This document shows positions 43,044 through 52,960 of a stretch of 64,000 nucleotides of DNA, in pieces. The stretch is from NCBI RefSeq assembly GCF_003086895.1, contig NZ_CP026004.1:3260731-3324730 (forward strand), given 5' to 3'. The notes beneath the pieces are model-generated. The model ran no database searches and was not told the origin of the DNA. It saw nothing but the letters and a program-made list of their open reading frames with translations. Numbering within the stretch: the first letter of the stretch is position 1; every line of letters begins with the position of its first letter. This DNA comes from Stenotrophomonas sp. ESTM1D_MKCIP4_1 (GTDB lineage Bacteria; Pseudomonadota; Gammaproteobacteria; Xanthomonadales; Xanthomonadaceae). A program made the position numbers and the translations under genes.

Positions 43044-45206
43044 TCAACCTCCGATAGAAATGAGCTGGTGACACAGCGCCTTGTGCATCCGCAGACCGCC
43101 GCACTCTGGGCTCCACTGCCCGATGGATGCGACGCTCCGGATGGTTGAACGGGGGACGGTTGCAGCCTCTCGCGGTACGCCGCTGGTGTGCCCGACGACC
43201 GCGGCGCCGACCTGTGAAACTGCTGCGGCATCCGGCACCGTGATGGTGATCTGGCTGCCGCTGACGGTGACTGATTCGACCGTGCCCACGTCGACGGAGA
43301 TGCCAGCGTTCGCAATGTCAGGCACCGCCCACGATGCGTCCCTCACTGCAGGCTCACTCAGCTGGATCTGGATCTGGGTCGCGCTGAGCCTGGTGGCGGA
43401 GACCATGTGCAGCGGGCGCCAGTACCCAGTGCGCTCCATCACCTCCACGGCCCGGTCGAAGAACTCACCGCGCATGGCATGGCCGATGCTGGTGTTGTGA
43501 AGGAAATCGCTGTGGAAGGGATAGCAGTAGGTGGGGCCGAGGCACCAGAAGTCGCCCCACTTCTGTTCGATGGTCAGCGCCTTATCCAGCACCGACCGGG
43601 GCGACTGAGAACCTCCGATGAAACTGCTCATCTGGCTGGTCATCATGCGCAGCGGAATGGTCTGCCCGGTGATCGGATAGATGGCAGCCTGGTGGGCCTG
43701 AAGCAGACTGTAGTGCTTGTCGCCGATCAGAGCGTCGCTCGAGTTGCTCTCCATCTGCGCCATGTTCAGCCATGCGTGTGCGAAGCGCTTGCCCTGCGCG
43801 GCAAGGATCTGGGTGATGCGGGTAACGGTGGCGATGACGTTGGCGAAGTAGAAGTAGCCGGCCGGCGCGCCAGGCATCATGTTCTGGATCGACTGCCCTC
43901 CTTCACCGTTCGTCCAGACCACCACGGACGGAGCCCAGCCGTTCAACTCCGCCGCCGCCCGACGCACGTAGCTACGTCCCGCAGCCTCTTCGGCCACGGT
44001 ACCGTGCTGGTTGGTCGAGGCGATGGCACTACGCAGGCGGGCAAGGCCAGTGATTGAGGAGGGCAGCAGTTCAGTGGAAAGCCCGCCTTGGGTGGGTGTT
44101 CCCATCCAGACGTTGTTCGCAGCAGTGGCCGGCATCAGCAGCTTGCTGGGGAACTCGTAGAGCTCACCGTAGACGATGGACCTGTTGGATGATCCGGCCT
44201 GGCCAGCGGCATTGGACTGTCCCGCGCCGGAGATGCCGCGCACCACATCGACCGGGTATCGATTCGCCGATCCGAACCCAATGCGCACGGCGTGCGCCGC
44301 GCCCTGCGGATCCCGGAACACTCCCTTGCCGGTGCCGCCCTCGGTCTGCACCTGTAGCCAGAAACGCGACGCATCGGCATCCACGATTCGATCACCCAGT
44401 CCGCCCACGCTGCGCAACGTGCCGTTTTCGATGTAGGCGACGTTGTCATCCTCAGGGACCGCACCCTGGCTCCCACCACCCGGGTAGAGCCGATCCTCGC
44501 TGATGCTGTAGTAGACCAGTGGGTAGACCTTGCCATCAGTCGGATCACGGGTGGCCAGCAGCGGAACAATGTCCCCATCGACAGTGAACAGGCGCGCCGT
44601 TTCTGGAACGGCTTTGGCCAGATTGGTCAGCGCGATGCTGTTGATGCTGGGATTGTCCGGGGCGAACCAGGCGAGCAATTCGCCAGTGGACACGCGGAAC
44701 GCAGCCAGCGGCACCCCGGTCACCGGGTCAATCGCGCCGATAGGCACTAGGTCATCGCTCGCAGCATAGAAACTGAACTGTTCGAACGGGACCATGACGG
44801 CATCAATCTTGGTGGCCAGCAGCGAGTTGGAGGCCTTGAGCAACAGCTCCGAGCGATCGGCCTTCTGGCTCAGCAGGTCGGCACGGGAGAATACCCAGGA
44901 CGAGCCATTCCAGATGTACTGCCCAGCGCCCGAGCCGTTGTTTACAAAAGCTCCCTGACCTACATAGGTGCCCGCGATGGCCTGGAGCTGGGGCAGCGTG
45001 TCCGCGTAGATCGCGTTCGACTGCTGTCCCGCGGTCAGCGCATCGATCTGCGCCTGGGCCTGCTTGGGTGTCGGCAGCTCGCTAAGCCGGAAGGTCGCCA
45101 ACACGTCGCCGGCGCGAACCACGCCGACCAGTCCATCATCCACGCCCGCATATCGCTGTGGCAGATCAGATGCAGGAATGACCTGCCGCCCATCAATCGT
45201 CGTCAT
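43044..45206 (-). CDS. Tail fibre with SGNH/sialate-esterase-like domain
   Basis: 720 residues. An N-terminal part (to about 130) with GQYIWNGSSWVF fits tail-attachment repeats. The middle carries GISGAGQSNAAGQ (block I of sialate O-acetylesterase-like SGNH hydrolases, near residue 325), VVVWTNGEGGQS and FHSDFLHNTSIGHAM (Asp-His pair, near residue 595). The C-terminal 100 residues are a beta domain. It probably deacetylates or digests surface polysaccharide during adsorption. GGGGGAGAG lies directly before the ATG. Confidence 0.75.
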   Translation of the reverse strand: MTTIDGRQVIPASDLPQRYAGVDDGLVGVVRAGDVLATFRLSELPTPKQAQAQIDALTAGQQSNAIYADTLPQLQAIAGTYVGQGAFVNNGSGAGQYIWNGSSWVFSRADLLSQKADRSELLLKASNSLLATKIDAVMVPFEQFSFYAASDDLVPIGAIDPVTGVPLAAFRVSTGELLAWFAPDNPSINSIALTNLAKAVPETARLFTVDGDIVPLLATRDPTDGKVYPLVYYSISEDRLYPGGGSQGAVPEDDNVAYIENGTLRSVGGLGDRIVDADASRFWLQVQTEGGTGKGVFRDPQGAAHAVRIGFGSANRYPVDVVRGISGAGQSNAAGQAGSSNRSIVYGELYEFPSKLLMPATAANNVWMGTPTQGGLSTELLPSSITGLARLRSAIASTNQHGTVAEEAAGRSYVRRAAAELNGWAPSVVVWTNGEGGQSIQNMMPGAPAGYFYFANVIATVTRITQILAAQGKRFAHAWLNMAQMESNSSDALIGDKHYSLLQAHQAAIYPITGQTIPLRMMTSQMSSFIGGSQSPRSVLDKALTIEQKWGDFWCLGPTYCYPFHSDFLHNTSIGHAMRGEFFDRAVEVMERTGYWRPLHMVSATRLSATQIQIQLSEPAVRDASWAVPDIANAGISVDVGTVESVTVSGSQITITVPDAAAVSQVGAAVVGHTSGVPREAATVPRSTIRSVASIGQWSPECGGLRMHKALCHQLISIGG

Positions 45207-45215
45207 CTCTCCCCC

Positions 45216-45602
45216 TTACAGAACAGTCGAGGCGTCCACCGCCCCGGTATTGATGTTGGCCAGCTGCAGCGCCTGGCGAATGCTCACGTCCAGCAGCACC
45301 TGGCCAGACCAGGCAACCAGCTCCGGCGGCTCGCCCAGCAGGGCCAGCAGGACATCCCTGGCCACCTCGCTGGCCTTATCCGGCCTCGGGTCGGTGTGCT
45401 GGAACTCACGCGCGATCGGCAGTCCATCGGCACCGACAACCGGCTCGCCGCCGGTGGTCACGGCACGCGCCTTGCCGCGGAACAGGATCTGGCCGCCGAG
45501 CAAGGTTCGCGTGCACACCACGGCCACCAGCTCTCCGGTGTCCAACTCGACCGCCGTCTCGCCCTCGGCAACCGGCACGCCCTCTTTCTTCACATAGCTC
45601 AT
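45216..45602 (-). CDS. Small phage structural protein, unknown
   Basis: 128 residues, begins MSYVKKEGVPVAEGETAVEL; beta-rich first half and helical second half. It lies between the FN3 protein and the tail fibre (overlapping the first by 4 bases) and may be a tail tip or fibre-assembly protein. No family was recognised. Confidence 0.6.
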   Translation of the reverse strand: MSYVKKEGVPVAEGETAVELDTGELVAVVCTRTLLGGQILFRGKARAVTTGGEPVVGADGLPIAREFQHTDPRPDKASEVARDVLLALLGEPPELVAWSGQVLLDVSIRQALQLANINTGAVDASTVL

Positions 45603-46249
45603 CTCGGGACTTCCTCAAATGCGGGATTTCTGGATCCACCACTGCCGCCGCCACCGCCGATTCCGCCCCCACCACTGCCAGAGGCACCTGCAGCCGGGAA
45701 AGTGATCTGGAGCGAGCTGATCGCCACGTTGCCGTTGGCGTTCGCGGTTTCGACGATGTTCGTGGTCAGCATCAGCTGCCGGCTGCCGCCCACCAGCTGC
45801 GGATCGACGTAGTAGAGGTAGACGGTGACCTTCTGCCCGGCCGTGCCGGTCAGGGTGGCGCTGCTGGCGGCGTAGGACACCTGCACCGAGCCGATGATCA
45901 GCGTGCCGGCCGTCACACTGACGGTGGCCACCGACGCACCTGCAGCGTCACTGGACGCGGCGAAGGTCACCGAGGTGGTCATGTCCCACATCGATTGCTG
46001 ATTGCCGATGTTGGGCAGCGCAGCGGCGCCGATGCGGTTGGTGTCCGGGACGTCAACAGCAACATCCACCCAGGCCGATGCGCGGCCGTTGGTGCCAACC
46101 GAGCGCATCTGCATTTCGTAGGGCGTGCCGCGCTGCAGTTCTCGCACCACAAACACCGTGCCCGCAACCTGGCTGCGGTACTGCCAGGCTGCGTCGGGGG
46201 CGCCGACCGCGCGGAATCGCAGTTCGTACGAGGCGATTGGAACCGACAT
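45599..46249 (-). CDS. FN3-type phage tail protein
   Basis: 216 residues. Residues 1-75 match a fibronectin type III repeat (SYELRFRAVGAPDAAWQYRS, GTPYEMQMRSVGTNGRAS). The C-terminal beta part ends in a glycine-rich tail (GGGGIGGGGGSGGSR). It starts right at the stop of the J-like gene and probably continues the tail tip, since FN3 domains occur inside J in lambda. Confidence 0.7.
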   Translation of the reverse strand: MSVPIASYELRFRAVGAPDAAWQYRSQVAGTVFVVRELQRGTPYEMQMRSVGTNGRASAWVDVAVDVPDTNRIGAAALPNIGNQQSMWDMTTSVTFAASSDAAGASVATVSVTAGTLIIGSVQVSYAASSATLTGTAGQKVTVYLYYVDPQLVGGSRQLMLTTNIVETANANGNVAISSLQITFPAAGASGSGGGGIGGGGGSGGSRNPAFEEVPR

Positions 46250-48771
46250 TACAGCGCCTCCGTCACTGTGGCGTAGCCGTGCCGCGGCGCCGTGCCGATG
46301 CGCACGACAGCGGTAGGAATACCCGCGTCGTCCACCTCATCGTTGACGGGCGACGACACCGCGACGGTCACCTGCGGCGCCGCCGGCAGGCCGTAGTTGC
46401 GCCCGCTGACCTCGCTGATGATCTCCGCCGGCGGGTTCTTCCAGTAGGGATCGACGCGGGCGTCGTACGCCACGGCGGTGAACGAGGACGACAGGTCTTC
46501 GGAGTACCTCACCCCGGTGATGATCAGGGTGGTCATCTCGACCCCGCGTTCGCCCAGCACCACACGATCACCGGCAGCCGTACCGGCCGGCCTGCTCTCC
46601 AGGTAGAACGTATCGGTGTACGCGCTGTGCGGCCTGCAGTTCACCTTGCGCTTGCCGCCGCTGGCCGTGCGCGTCTGGATGCCGTAGAGCTTGGCGGGGT
46701 CGCTGTAGATCTCCGTGTCGAGCTTCAGGGTGGCGCCCTCGGCCCCGTCGGGGGTTCCGGTGGTCAAGCTGACCACTCGGCCCCAACCCGTGCCCCACTC
46801 GGCCACGTCGTGGGCGACGTCCACCACATCTCCACGGACGATTCCCAGCCCGGAGATATCGGTGGTGAAGCTGTAGACGGTGCTGCGGTAGAGGCCCTGA
46901 GCGAGGTGGTAGCGCGCCAGGCGCCATGCCTGCTGGGGCAGCATGGCCTGCTCCAGCTGGAACGTCTCGAACAGCGTGGAAGCCGGATCGGTCGAGGCCT
47001 GGCCACGTGCATCGCGCCCGCGGTAGCTGTAGCCGTCCTGCACCACGATGATCTCGTCGTCCTGCCAGTCCGCCTGCGGGTTCTTGAACTGCACCCGCAG
47101 CGCATGGGGCACCTTGATGAACTGCCGGCTGGCGCTGAATTCCTTGATGTCCAGAGGCGACAGCTCCGCGGTTGCCTCGCTGACGTTCCGGTCGAACACC
47201 ACGCAGTAGCGGCCGTCCCGGTTGCCGATGTCGCCCAGAGCGGTGCCCAGCACCTTGCTCAGCAGATCCCTCGCGGTCAGCTGGGCATCCACCACCATTC
47301 GGCACTCCAGCTCGTTGGCATCGCAGAAGGCTGCGAAGTCGGCGAAGGAGTTGAGGTCGATGCGCGACGCCGGCACGTGCTCGGCCAGTGCCGGGCTCTG
47401 GGTCATCAGCCAGTAGGCCACCCACGCCGGGTTGCGCGACATCTGGTTCGCCCAGCTGTTCGAGCTGCGCCGGTAAACCGGGATGTGCGGCTGGGCCAGC
47501 ACGCTGAACGACTGCAGCGTCCCGGACAGCTGATCGGTGCCCTTCACCCGAACGTTGAGCTTCAGGGTGCCGGTCGTGCTGGGGTTGGTGTAGCGAATGC
47601 TGCGGAACGAGGTCCAGATCGCCCCGTCGGCCCACGTCCGGTTGGTCTGGTTCTTCCGCGCCACCCGCGTGACCCGCACTTCGTACTGGCCATTGGCCAC
47701 ATCCCAGGCGATGCCCGAGGCGAATGGATCACGGACCTGGTCCCAGGTCAGGAAGAGGCCTGGGGCCGGCGCCGTGGTCGGGTACTCGCTCGCACCGGGC
47801 GTCCAGCTGCTGACCAGCTTCGACAGCCGCGGTGCTGGCGGCGGCAGCCAAGCGGTGGTGCCCACCGCACGGTACTCCACCCGCCACAGCACCCACATGG
47901 GCCAGCCCTTGTCCAGCGAGTCGCCGAACACCTTCAGGCCGTTGGAGAACAGCAGGTCCAGGCTGATGGCATCCACGCCAGGCGCGGTCGTGCGCGTCAC
48001 CTGGTCGCCCTCGCTGTTCATCGTCGCGTTGACGGCCTGCTCATCGATGTCGTTGGTGTAGAGCTTGGCCGGTGCCGAGCCCGGCCAGTTCAGCTCCCAC
48101 CAGAACGCATTGAAGCTCTCCACCGGGGTGTCACCGATGCGCATGTCGGACACGGTGATGACGCCGAAGCCCAGGTCGAACATGCAGCACTGGTAGGCGG
48201 TGTAGCCGACCACGTCGGTGTAGGGCATGGCCGCATGCGGCGGGAACAGGCGGTGCTCGCCCAGCACCAGCGGAATGACCCCGTACGGATTGATCTGGTT
48301 GGAGTTGCCGGTCAGTGCGTTCCACGCCTTCTGCGTCTCCGATCCGCCGCCGGCGGCGGTCGGGACGGACACGAGCGAGTTCACCGCCAGCGAAGCGGCA
48401 AGGGTGATGCCCGAGGCGATCGCGTTGCCGGCGGCCGCGCTCCAGCCCGCGCCCTTTGCCAGCGCGGCACCCCAGCCGGGTGCGAAGTACGCCACCACGA
48501 TCATCGCCACCGCGGCCAGGATCTGCCGCGCACCGCCCTTGGCCAGACCCTGCCGCAGAACATCCACACGGACACCGGCCTTTGGCCTCAGCCGCGCCCA
48601 GGCGTCGCGGGGCACCTGGTAACCACCCACGCGCACCACGATGTCGGCGGAGATCTCCGCGCCGCCGGCGGCATCCCTGAGCATCTGCAGCAGCGTCTGC
48701 CCGGGCTGGGCATAGACCACGCCTGGCGCATCGAACTCGTGCCCCCGCAGGTGCAGCGGAACTTCATTCAT
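46249..48771 (-). CDS. Phage host-specificity protein (lambda J-like, tail tip)
   Basis: 840 residues forming the tail tip and receptor-contact hub. The start at 48771 has GGGGAAG upstream and overlaps the NlpC gene by 8 bases. A glycine/alanine-rich hydrophobic part (ILAAVAMIVVAYFAPGWG) and NQINPYGVIPLVLGEHRLFP are typical of J/TipJ, as are the later beta domains. It is shorter than lambda J (1132); the missing C-terminal FN3 part seems to be encoded by the next gene. Confidence 0.85.
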   Translation of the reverse strand: MNEVPLHLRGHEFDAPGVVYAQPGQTLLQMLRDAAGGAEISADIVVRVGGYQVPRDAWARLRPKAGVRVDVLRQGLAKGGARQILAAVAMIVVAYFAPGWGAALAKGAGWSAAAGNAIASGITLAASLAVNSLVSVPTAAGGGSETQKAWNALTGNSNQINPYGVIPLVLGEHRLFPPHAAMPYTDVVGYTAYQCCMFDLGFGVITVSDMRIGDTPVESFNAFWWELNWPGSAPAKLYTNDIDEQAVNATMNSEGDQVTRTTAPGVDAISLDLLFSNGLKVFGDSLDKGWPMWVLWRVEYRAVGTTAWLPPPAPRLSKLVSSWTPGASEYPTTAPAPGLFLTWDQVRDPFASGIAWDVANGQYEVRVTRVARKNQTNRTWADGAIWTSFRSIRYTNPSTTGTLKLNVRVKGTDQLSGTLQSFSVLAQPHIPVYRRSSNSWANQMSRNPAWVAYWLMTQSPALAEHVPASRIDLNSFADFAAFCDANELECRMVVDAQLTARDLLSKVLGTALGDIGNRDGRYCVVFDRNVSEATAELSPLDIKEFSASRQFIKVPHALRVQFKNPQADWQDDEIIVVQDGYSYRGRDARGQASTDPASTLFETFQLEQAMLPQQAWRLARYHLAQGLYRSTVYSFTTDISGLGIVRGDVVDVAHDVAEWGTGWGRVVSLTTGTPDGAEGATLKLDTEIYSDPAKLYGIQTRTASGGKRKVNCRPHSAYTDTFYLESRPAGTAAGDRVVLGERGVEMTTLIITGVRYSEDLSSSFTAVAYDARVDPYWKNPPAEIISEVSGRNYGLPAAPQVTVAVSSPVNDEVDDAGIPTAVVRIGTAPRHGYATVTEAL

Positions 48772-49093
48772 CTTTCTTCCCCATGTAGCGATAGAAGCCG
48801 GCGATGCGCGCCTCCCACATGGGAGAGCCAAGCCGCTCGATGCGGCTGGTGCGGCCCAGCTCGACGTGCAGGAAATCGCCGCTGCCCATACACACGCCGA
48901 CGTGCCACGGCCTGCCCGCGCTGTTGAACACCACCACGTCGAAGCGCTCCGGCATCTCGACCTCGGCCCAGCCAGTTGCATCGGTCGGTGCCGACACATC
49001 AGGCATGGGGATTCCCTGCTCGGCCAGAACCATGCGGGCGAATTCGCGGCAGAACTTGTCGCCCTTGTACGGGATGCCGATCCACTTCCTCAT
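48764..49093 (-). CDS. NlpC/P60 peptidase, tail assembly (lambda K-like)
   Basis: 109-residue cysteine peptidase. C15 in DKFCREFARMVL and H64 and H76 in WHVGVCMGSGDFLHVE make the catalytic set. Phage NlpC proteins of this position trim tail-tip proteins or cut peptidoglycan at infection. Lambda K has an extra JAB domain that is absent here. ATG overlaps the upstream stop. Confidence 0.85.
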   Translation of the reverse strand: MRKWIGIPYKGDKFCREFARMVLAEQGIPMPDVSAPTDATGWAEVEMPERFDVVVFNSAGRPWHVGVCMGSGDFLHVELGRTSRIERLGSPMWEARIAGFYRYMGKKDE

Positions 49094-49569
49094 ACGAACA
49101 GCCCGGGCGAATTGGATGGCGTGTAGGTCTGAGCGGGCACGCCTTGATTGAGGAAGTCTTCCTGGTAGCCGATCTGCACGCTCAGCTCCATGATGTTGAA
49201 GTCCACCTGCAGCACGGTGAAGTTGAACGGCCCCATCTCCACGGTGCTGGGCTGGCTCGCCAGCACGGCCTCCAGACGGACCTGCGGGCGCGGTCCCTGC
49301 AGCGCCTTGATCTGCCGGGTGATGTCACGGTCGACGTTGTCGATGCGCAGCGACACGTTCGGGGTCGCATCGTCCGTGTCGTCGGGAAACGATGCCTCGA
49401 ACGGGTACGGCTGCCAGACGGTACTTCCCCGTGCCACGGGCTCGGTGTTGTTGACGATCCGGATCGTCTGCAGATCCGGGTGGGTGATGGTCAGCAGGCA
49501 CAGCCAGGTTTCGGCCGTGTCTTCTGCCAGGATTGATCTGGCGGCAGCAGCTGAGAGGACTCGGGGCAT
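49090..49569 (-). CDS. DUF1833-type phage tail protein (L-like position)
   Basis: 159 residues; beta-rich, with IVNNTEPVARGSTVWQPYPF and VSLRIDNVDRDITRQI. The pattern fits DUF1833, found between tape-measure and tail-tip genes in siphophages. Function as a tail-tip component is inferred from position. It overlaps its upstream neighbour by one base. Confidence 0.75.
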   Translation of the reverse strand: MPRVLSAAAARSILAEDTAETWLCLLTITHPDLQTIRIVNNTEPVARGSTVWQPYPFEASFPDDTDDATPNVSLRIDNVDRDITRQIKALQGPRPQVRLEAVLASQPSTVEMGPFNFTVLQVDFNIMELSVQIGYQEDFLNQGVPAQTYTPSNSPGLFV

Positions 49570-49970
49570 CAGGTCGTCGGCCAGTTGTTGGAGTCGTAGA
49601 AGTCGAGCAGGAACTGCCCTTCATAGCTGGCAACAATCAGGAAATTGACGTCCACTCGCCACATGTCCTCCCACTTGGCGTAGCTCGGGCGAGCCATGAA
49701 CTTGTAGGTGGCGTAGTGCTGACCATCACCAGGCCACCGCCAATCCCACCAGTAGAAGGGAAGCACCCGCCGGGCGCTGATGTTGTAGAAATCCATCAGC
49801 GTCTTGAGCTGCGCCGGCTCGAGATACAGCTGGCAGCGGAAGGTTTCGAGGGAATTGGTTCGGGCCGGGCGCGTCTTTGTCCCTGCCCCCATCGTGGAAC
49901 GCAACACGTCCTCGCCGTAGGGCGCGAATTCCAGGCTGTCGTTGGACGGGTCAGGGATGCTCGACGGCAT
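49569..49970 (-). CDS. Minor tail protein (M-like position)
   Basis: 133 residues from the ATG at 49970; a start further upstream would run into the tape-measure gene. Features: RTNSLETFRCQLYLEPAQL and FYWWDWRWPGDGQHYATYKF. Position directly after the tape measure corresponds to lambda M. Family not named with certainty. Confidence 0.65.
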   Translation of the reverse strand: MPSSIPDPSNDSLEFAPYGEDVLRSTMGAGTKTRPARTNSLETFRCQLYLEPAQLKTLMDFYNISARRVLPFYWWDWRWPGDGQHYATYKFMARPSYAKWEDMWRVDVNFLIVASYEGQFLLDFYDSNNWPTT

Positions 49971-49977
49971 GTAGAGA

Positions 49978-52959
49978 TCAACCACCTCTGTTCCCCCGGT
50001 AGGTGAGCCCGTATCGGCTGCGGAAATCGTTGTCGAAGGATCCGCCGCGGATTTCGCCACGCATCAGCTCGCGCAGAGATACCTTGATGTCCACGCCGCC
50101 GGAGCCATCGAACTCCGCCTGGACAGCACCGGAGTCATTCTTGACGCCATCGATGTAGACGCTCACATCCCCTCGGGCCGCAGTCCCGCTGCCGCCGCGC
50201 ATGGAGGCGTCGTAGGCGACCGTCTGGCGCCGGGACAGAACCCGCTCGCCGGTCTGCAGGACGGTGAGGCGCTCATCGGCACGCAGACCATGCTGGCCGC
50301 CGGTATGGAAGCGTGGGGCGGCGCCCAATGCGATCGGGCTGATCGGCAAGCTGACGCGCGGGCCACCGGTACCCACTCGACCGCCCGTGTGCCTCTTTCC
50401 GGCAACTACGGTTGATGTGCCTTGTGCGCTGCCGGACGCACCCTGCCCCCACGAACCGAACAAGGCGGAAATGCCCCTCAACGCTGCTTCCTGCGCGACC
50501 ATCCGGGCGACACCAGCCACGAAGCTCTTGACCATGTCGCTGAACGACTCATTGAAAGACTTCGTGCCGGTGGTCAGGTCCGCCAGGAAGTCCCCAAACG
50601 CGCTGCCCGCGGTGTCCTCGATCTTCTGGCGCCAGATCTGCTGGGACGCGGCAATGGTGCCGATCTGCGTATCGATCTCCTGCAGCCCGGCTAGAGCGGC
50701 GGTGTGCTCTGGCGAGCCTTGCGCGTAGCCGGCCATGGCATCGACGGCAGCAACCCGAAGCGCCTGGAGATCTGCCAGGGCCTTGGCACGGGCTTGGGCG
50801 AGCTGTTCCTCACCCTCGCCATAGCCCAACATCCGGCCGCCGACCTGAGCTCCGATAGCCGTCTCACGCCCTTGCAGCTGGGAGGAGATACGCCCCATCG
50901 CCTCGCGCAGTTCATCGGTCTTGGACTTTGCCACCAGGCGATCGATCAGGCTGCGCACCAACGCCTGGCCGGTCTTATCGCCCTCTGCGCGAAGCCGCTC
51001 CAGCAGGCCTTTGTACTGCGCCTCCAGCTGCCGCCTCTCGGCCGCGCCCGTTTCGCCGTCCAGCTCAAGCAGCCGGCCCTTCACCTCGCCCAGCGATTTC
51101 GCAAGCCCTTCCTCGGCCTTCTGCTGATCCTGCGCCGCCTGCACAGCAAGCTCGGCCCGGTCGCGCTGCAGCTTGACAATCTGCTCCTCGCTACGCCTCC
51201 GCGCAGCCGCATCTGTCGCAAGGGCTTGCTCGCTTTTTGCTTGCTCGAGCTCCAGATCGATAGCCCGCTGCTGCAGGGCAAGGCGCTTGGAGAAGTAGTC
51301 CGCGATGGACACGCCATTCGCCTCGTACAGGCGATCAAGCTCCGCCAGCGAACGGCGTACCGCGTCAAGCATGGTTGCGTTGGACTTGGCAATGGCGGTA
51401 GCACCGCCCTCCGCCCCCTCCACCACCGGCTTGAGGATCTGGTCAATGCCGGTGGTCATGATGTCGAACAGAGCCGCATCGATCTCATCGAGGCTCTTCT
51501 GCGCCACATCGGCCATGGCCTTCGCACGCGTCACACGGGGATCGTTCTCACCGAGCGATACCCGCGCTCCACCAAGCGGTCCGCCGCCACCCGCAGCGAA
51601 CCCGGTAGCTTGCGATTCGTACCGCGCAGCCTCCAAGTGGGCCTTCGCAGCGCGCAGGGTCTCAATGGCCTCGTTCCGCTTTGCTGCAGCGAGCTCGAAA
51701 GCCGCGTCGCGCGACTGCTTGCTCAGATCCTTAACCTGCTTGAGGACACGCGCGTGCTCCTCCGCTGCCTCCTTCGCGTCCTGGGTGCGCTGATACAGGT
51801 AGTAGAGCGCGGTCGTCAGTCCAGTGATCGCAAGCGTAACTGGACCACCAACCGTAGCCAGTGCCGCCTTGAGACCTTGTGCGGCCGTAGTCGATGCGAA
51901 TAGACCGGCCCGCAGGCTCACCAGCCAGCCGATAGCGATTCGGACCCCCGCAATGAGCGCGGGCACCGCGCGCCCGGCGAGCATGGTGCCTACCGCCACG
52001 GCAAGCAAATCAGCGTGCCTTACCACCTCGACAAACGTACTGATGATTCGACGCAGGTAGCCAACACCATCCTGCGCCATGAACTTGGCGAACGCCGCGA
52101 CCGCGCCAAGCACGCCAGTCGCGATCTGCGAAAACGCCGCCTTGATCTCCGGCCCTGCCAGCGCCTGGGCAAGCTCGTTGAGCGCTTGGGTTACCCCACT
52201 GAGGTTGGCGCTTCCAGAACCGTCCAGGAGGTCACGCAGCGAGTTTCCAACAGCGGTCAGGGCGCCACCAAAGGTGTTCCTGGCCGCCGCAGCGGCACCG
52301 GCATAGCTCTCGGCCATCGCGCCCAGGACGATCTGCTGAGCCTCCGCAGTCCGACCGGTGGCCTCCATTACCTTCATCTGCTGCTTTTGCTGCTCGGTGA
52401 ATTTGAAGCCCTGTTTCGTCAGCGCTGTGACGCCCTGCGACGGCTTGTCCAACGCCTTACCGATCGTTTCAGCGGACTGCTCGATGTTTTCGCCCAGGCG
52501 AGCGGATTGATCGATGGCCATCTGCAGAGCTTGGGGAAACTGCTTGCCAACAATCCCGGTATAGGAGAGCAGCCGGGTCTGGGCATTAACGATCTCACCA
52601 GCCGAATGCGTGGTGGCATCGGCCATGCCGTTGGCCATCTTCAGCAGCTGCTGCTCGGTGAATCCTGCCTGTTGCCCTGTCGACGCCAGAACCGCCCTCA
52701 GCTGGGCGACTTCGTTCGAAGCGTCACGGGTTTCGGTGATCAGCGCACTGAAGACACTGCCGACCGTCACACCAGCAAAGAGCCCACCGACCAGGTTGCG
52801 CAGCTGCCCAAAGCCATCCGTGATGCCCTTGAGGTCGATGGACTTAGCCGCCTCCTTCTTGAAGGCAGCCACCTCCGAACGCACCAACGCCAAGCCCTGC
52901 TTGATGTCGTTGATGTCGGCAGAAATGCGTACGCGGAGATTCGGGGCAGTCGTTGACAT
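49978..52959 (-). CDS. Tail length tape-measure protein
   Basis: 993 residues setting siphophage tail length and likely aiding DNA entry. Helical ends (INDIKQGLALVRSEVAAFKK), hydrophobic segments in the middle (VGYLRRIISTFVEVV, ATVGGPVTLAITGLTTALYY), long charged coiled-coil regions, and a glycine-rich C-terminus (RYGLTYRGNRGG). By the usual 1.5 A per residue, the tail would be about 150 nm. The ATG lies one base past the stop of the GT frame. Confidence 0.9.
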   Translation of the reverse strand: MSTTAPNLRVRISADINDIKQGLALVRSEVAAFKKEAAKSIDLKGITDGFGQLRNLVGGLFAGVTVGSVFSALITETRDASNEVAQLRAVLASTGQQAGFTEQQLLKMANGMADATTHSAGEIVNAQTRLLSYTGIVGKQFPQALQMAIDQSARLGENIEQSAETIGKALDKPSQGVTALTKQGFKFTEQQKQQMKVMEATGRTAEAQQIVLGAMAESYAGAAAAARNTFGGALTAVGNSLRDLLDGSGSANLSGVTQALNELAQALAGPEIKAAFSQIATGVLGAVAAFAKFMAQDGVGYLRRIISTFVEVVRHADLLAVAVGTMLAGRAVPALIAGVRIAIGWLVSLRAGLFASTTAAQGLKAALATVGGPVTLAITGLTTALYYLYQRTQDAKEAAEEHARVLKQVKDLSKQSRDAAFELAAAKRNEAIETLRAAKAHLEAARYESQATGFAAGGGGPLGGARVSLGENDPRVTRAKAMADVAQKSLDEIDAALFDIMTTGIDQILKPVVEGAEGGATAIAKSNATMLDAVRRSLAELDRLYEANGVSIADYFSKRLALQQRAIDLELEQAKSEQALATDAAARRRSEEQIVKLQRDRAELAVQAAQDQQKAEEGLAKSLGEVKGRLLELDGETGAAERRQLEAQYKGLLERLRAEGDKTGQALVRSLIDRLVAKSKTDELREAMGRISSQLQGRETAIGAQVGGRMLGYGEGEEQLAQARAKALADLQALRVAAVDAMAGYAQGSPEHTAALAGLQEIDTQIGTIAASQQIWRQKIEDTAGSAFGDFLADLTTGTKSFNESFSDMVKSFVAGVARMVAQEAALRGISALFGSWGQGASGSAQGTSTVVAGKRHTGGRVGTGGPRVSLPISPIALGAAPRFHTGGQHGLRADERLTVLQTGERVLSRRQTVAYDASMRGGSGTAARGDVSVYIDGVKNDSGAVQAEFDGSGGVDIKVSLRELMRGEIRGGSFDNDFRSRYGLTYRGNRGG

Positions 52960-52960
52960 T

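Noticed and set aside
46078..48927. 949-codon plus-strand frame in the tail-tip gene
   Set aside because: Arg/His/Gly-rich antisense product; the minus frame is the J-like protein.
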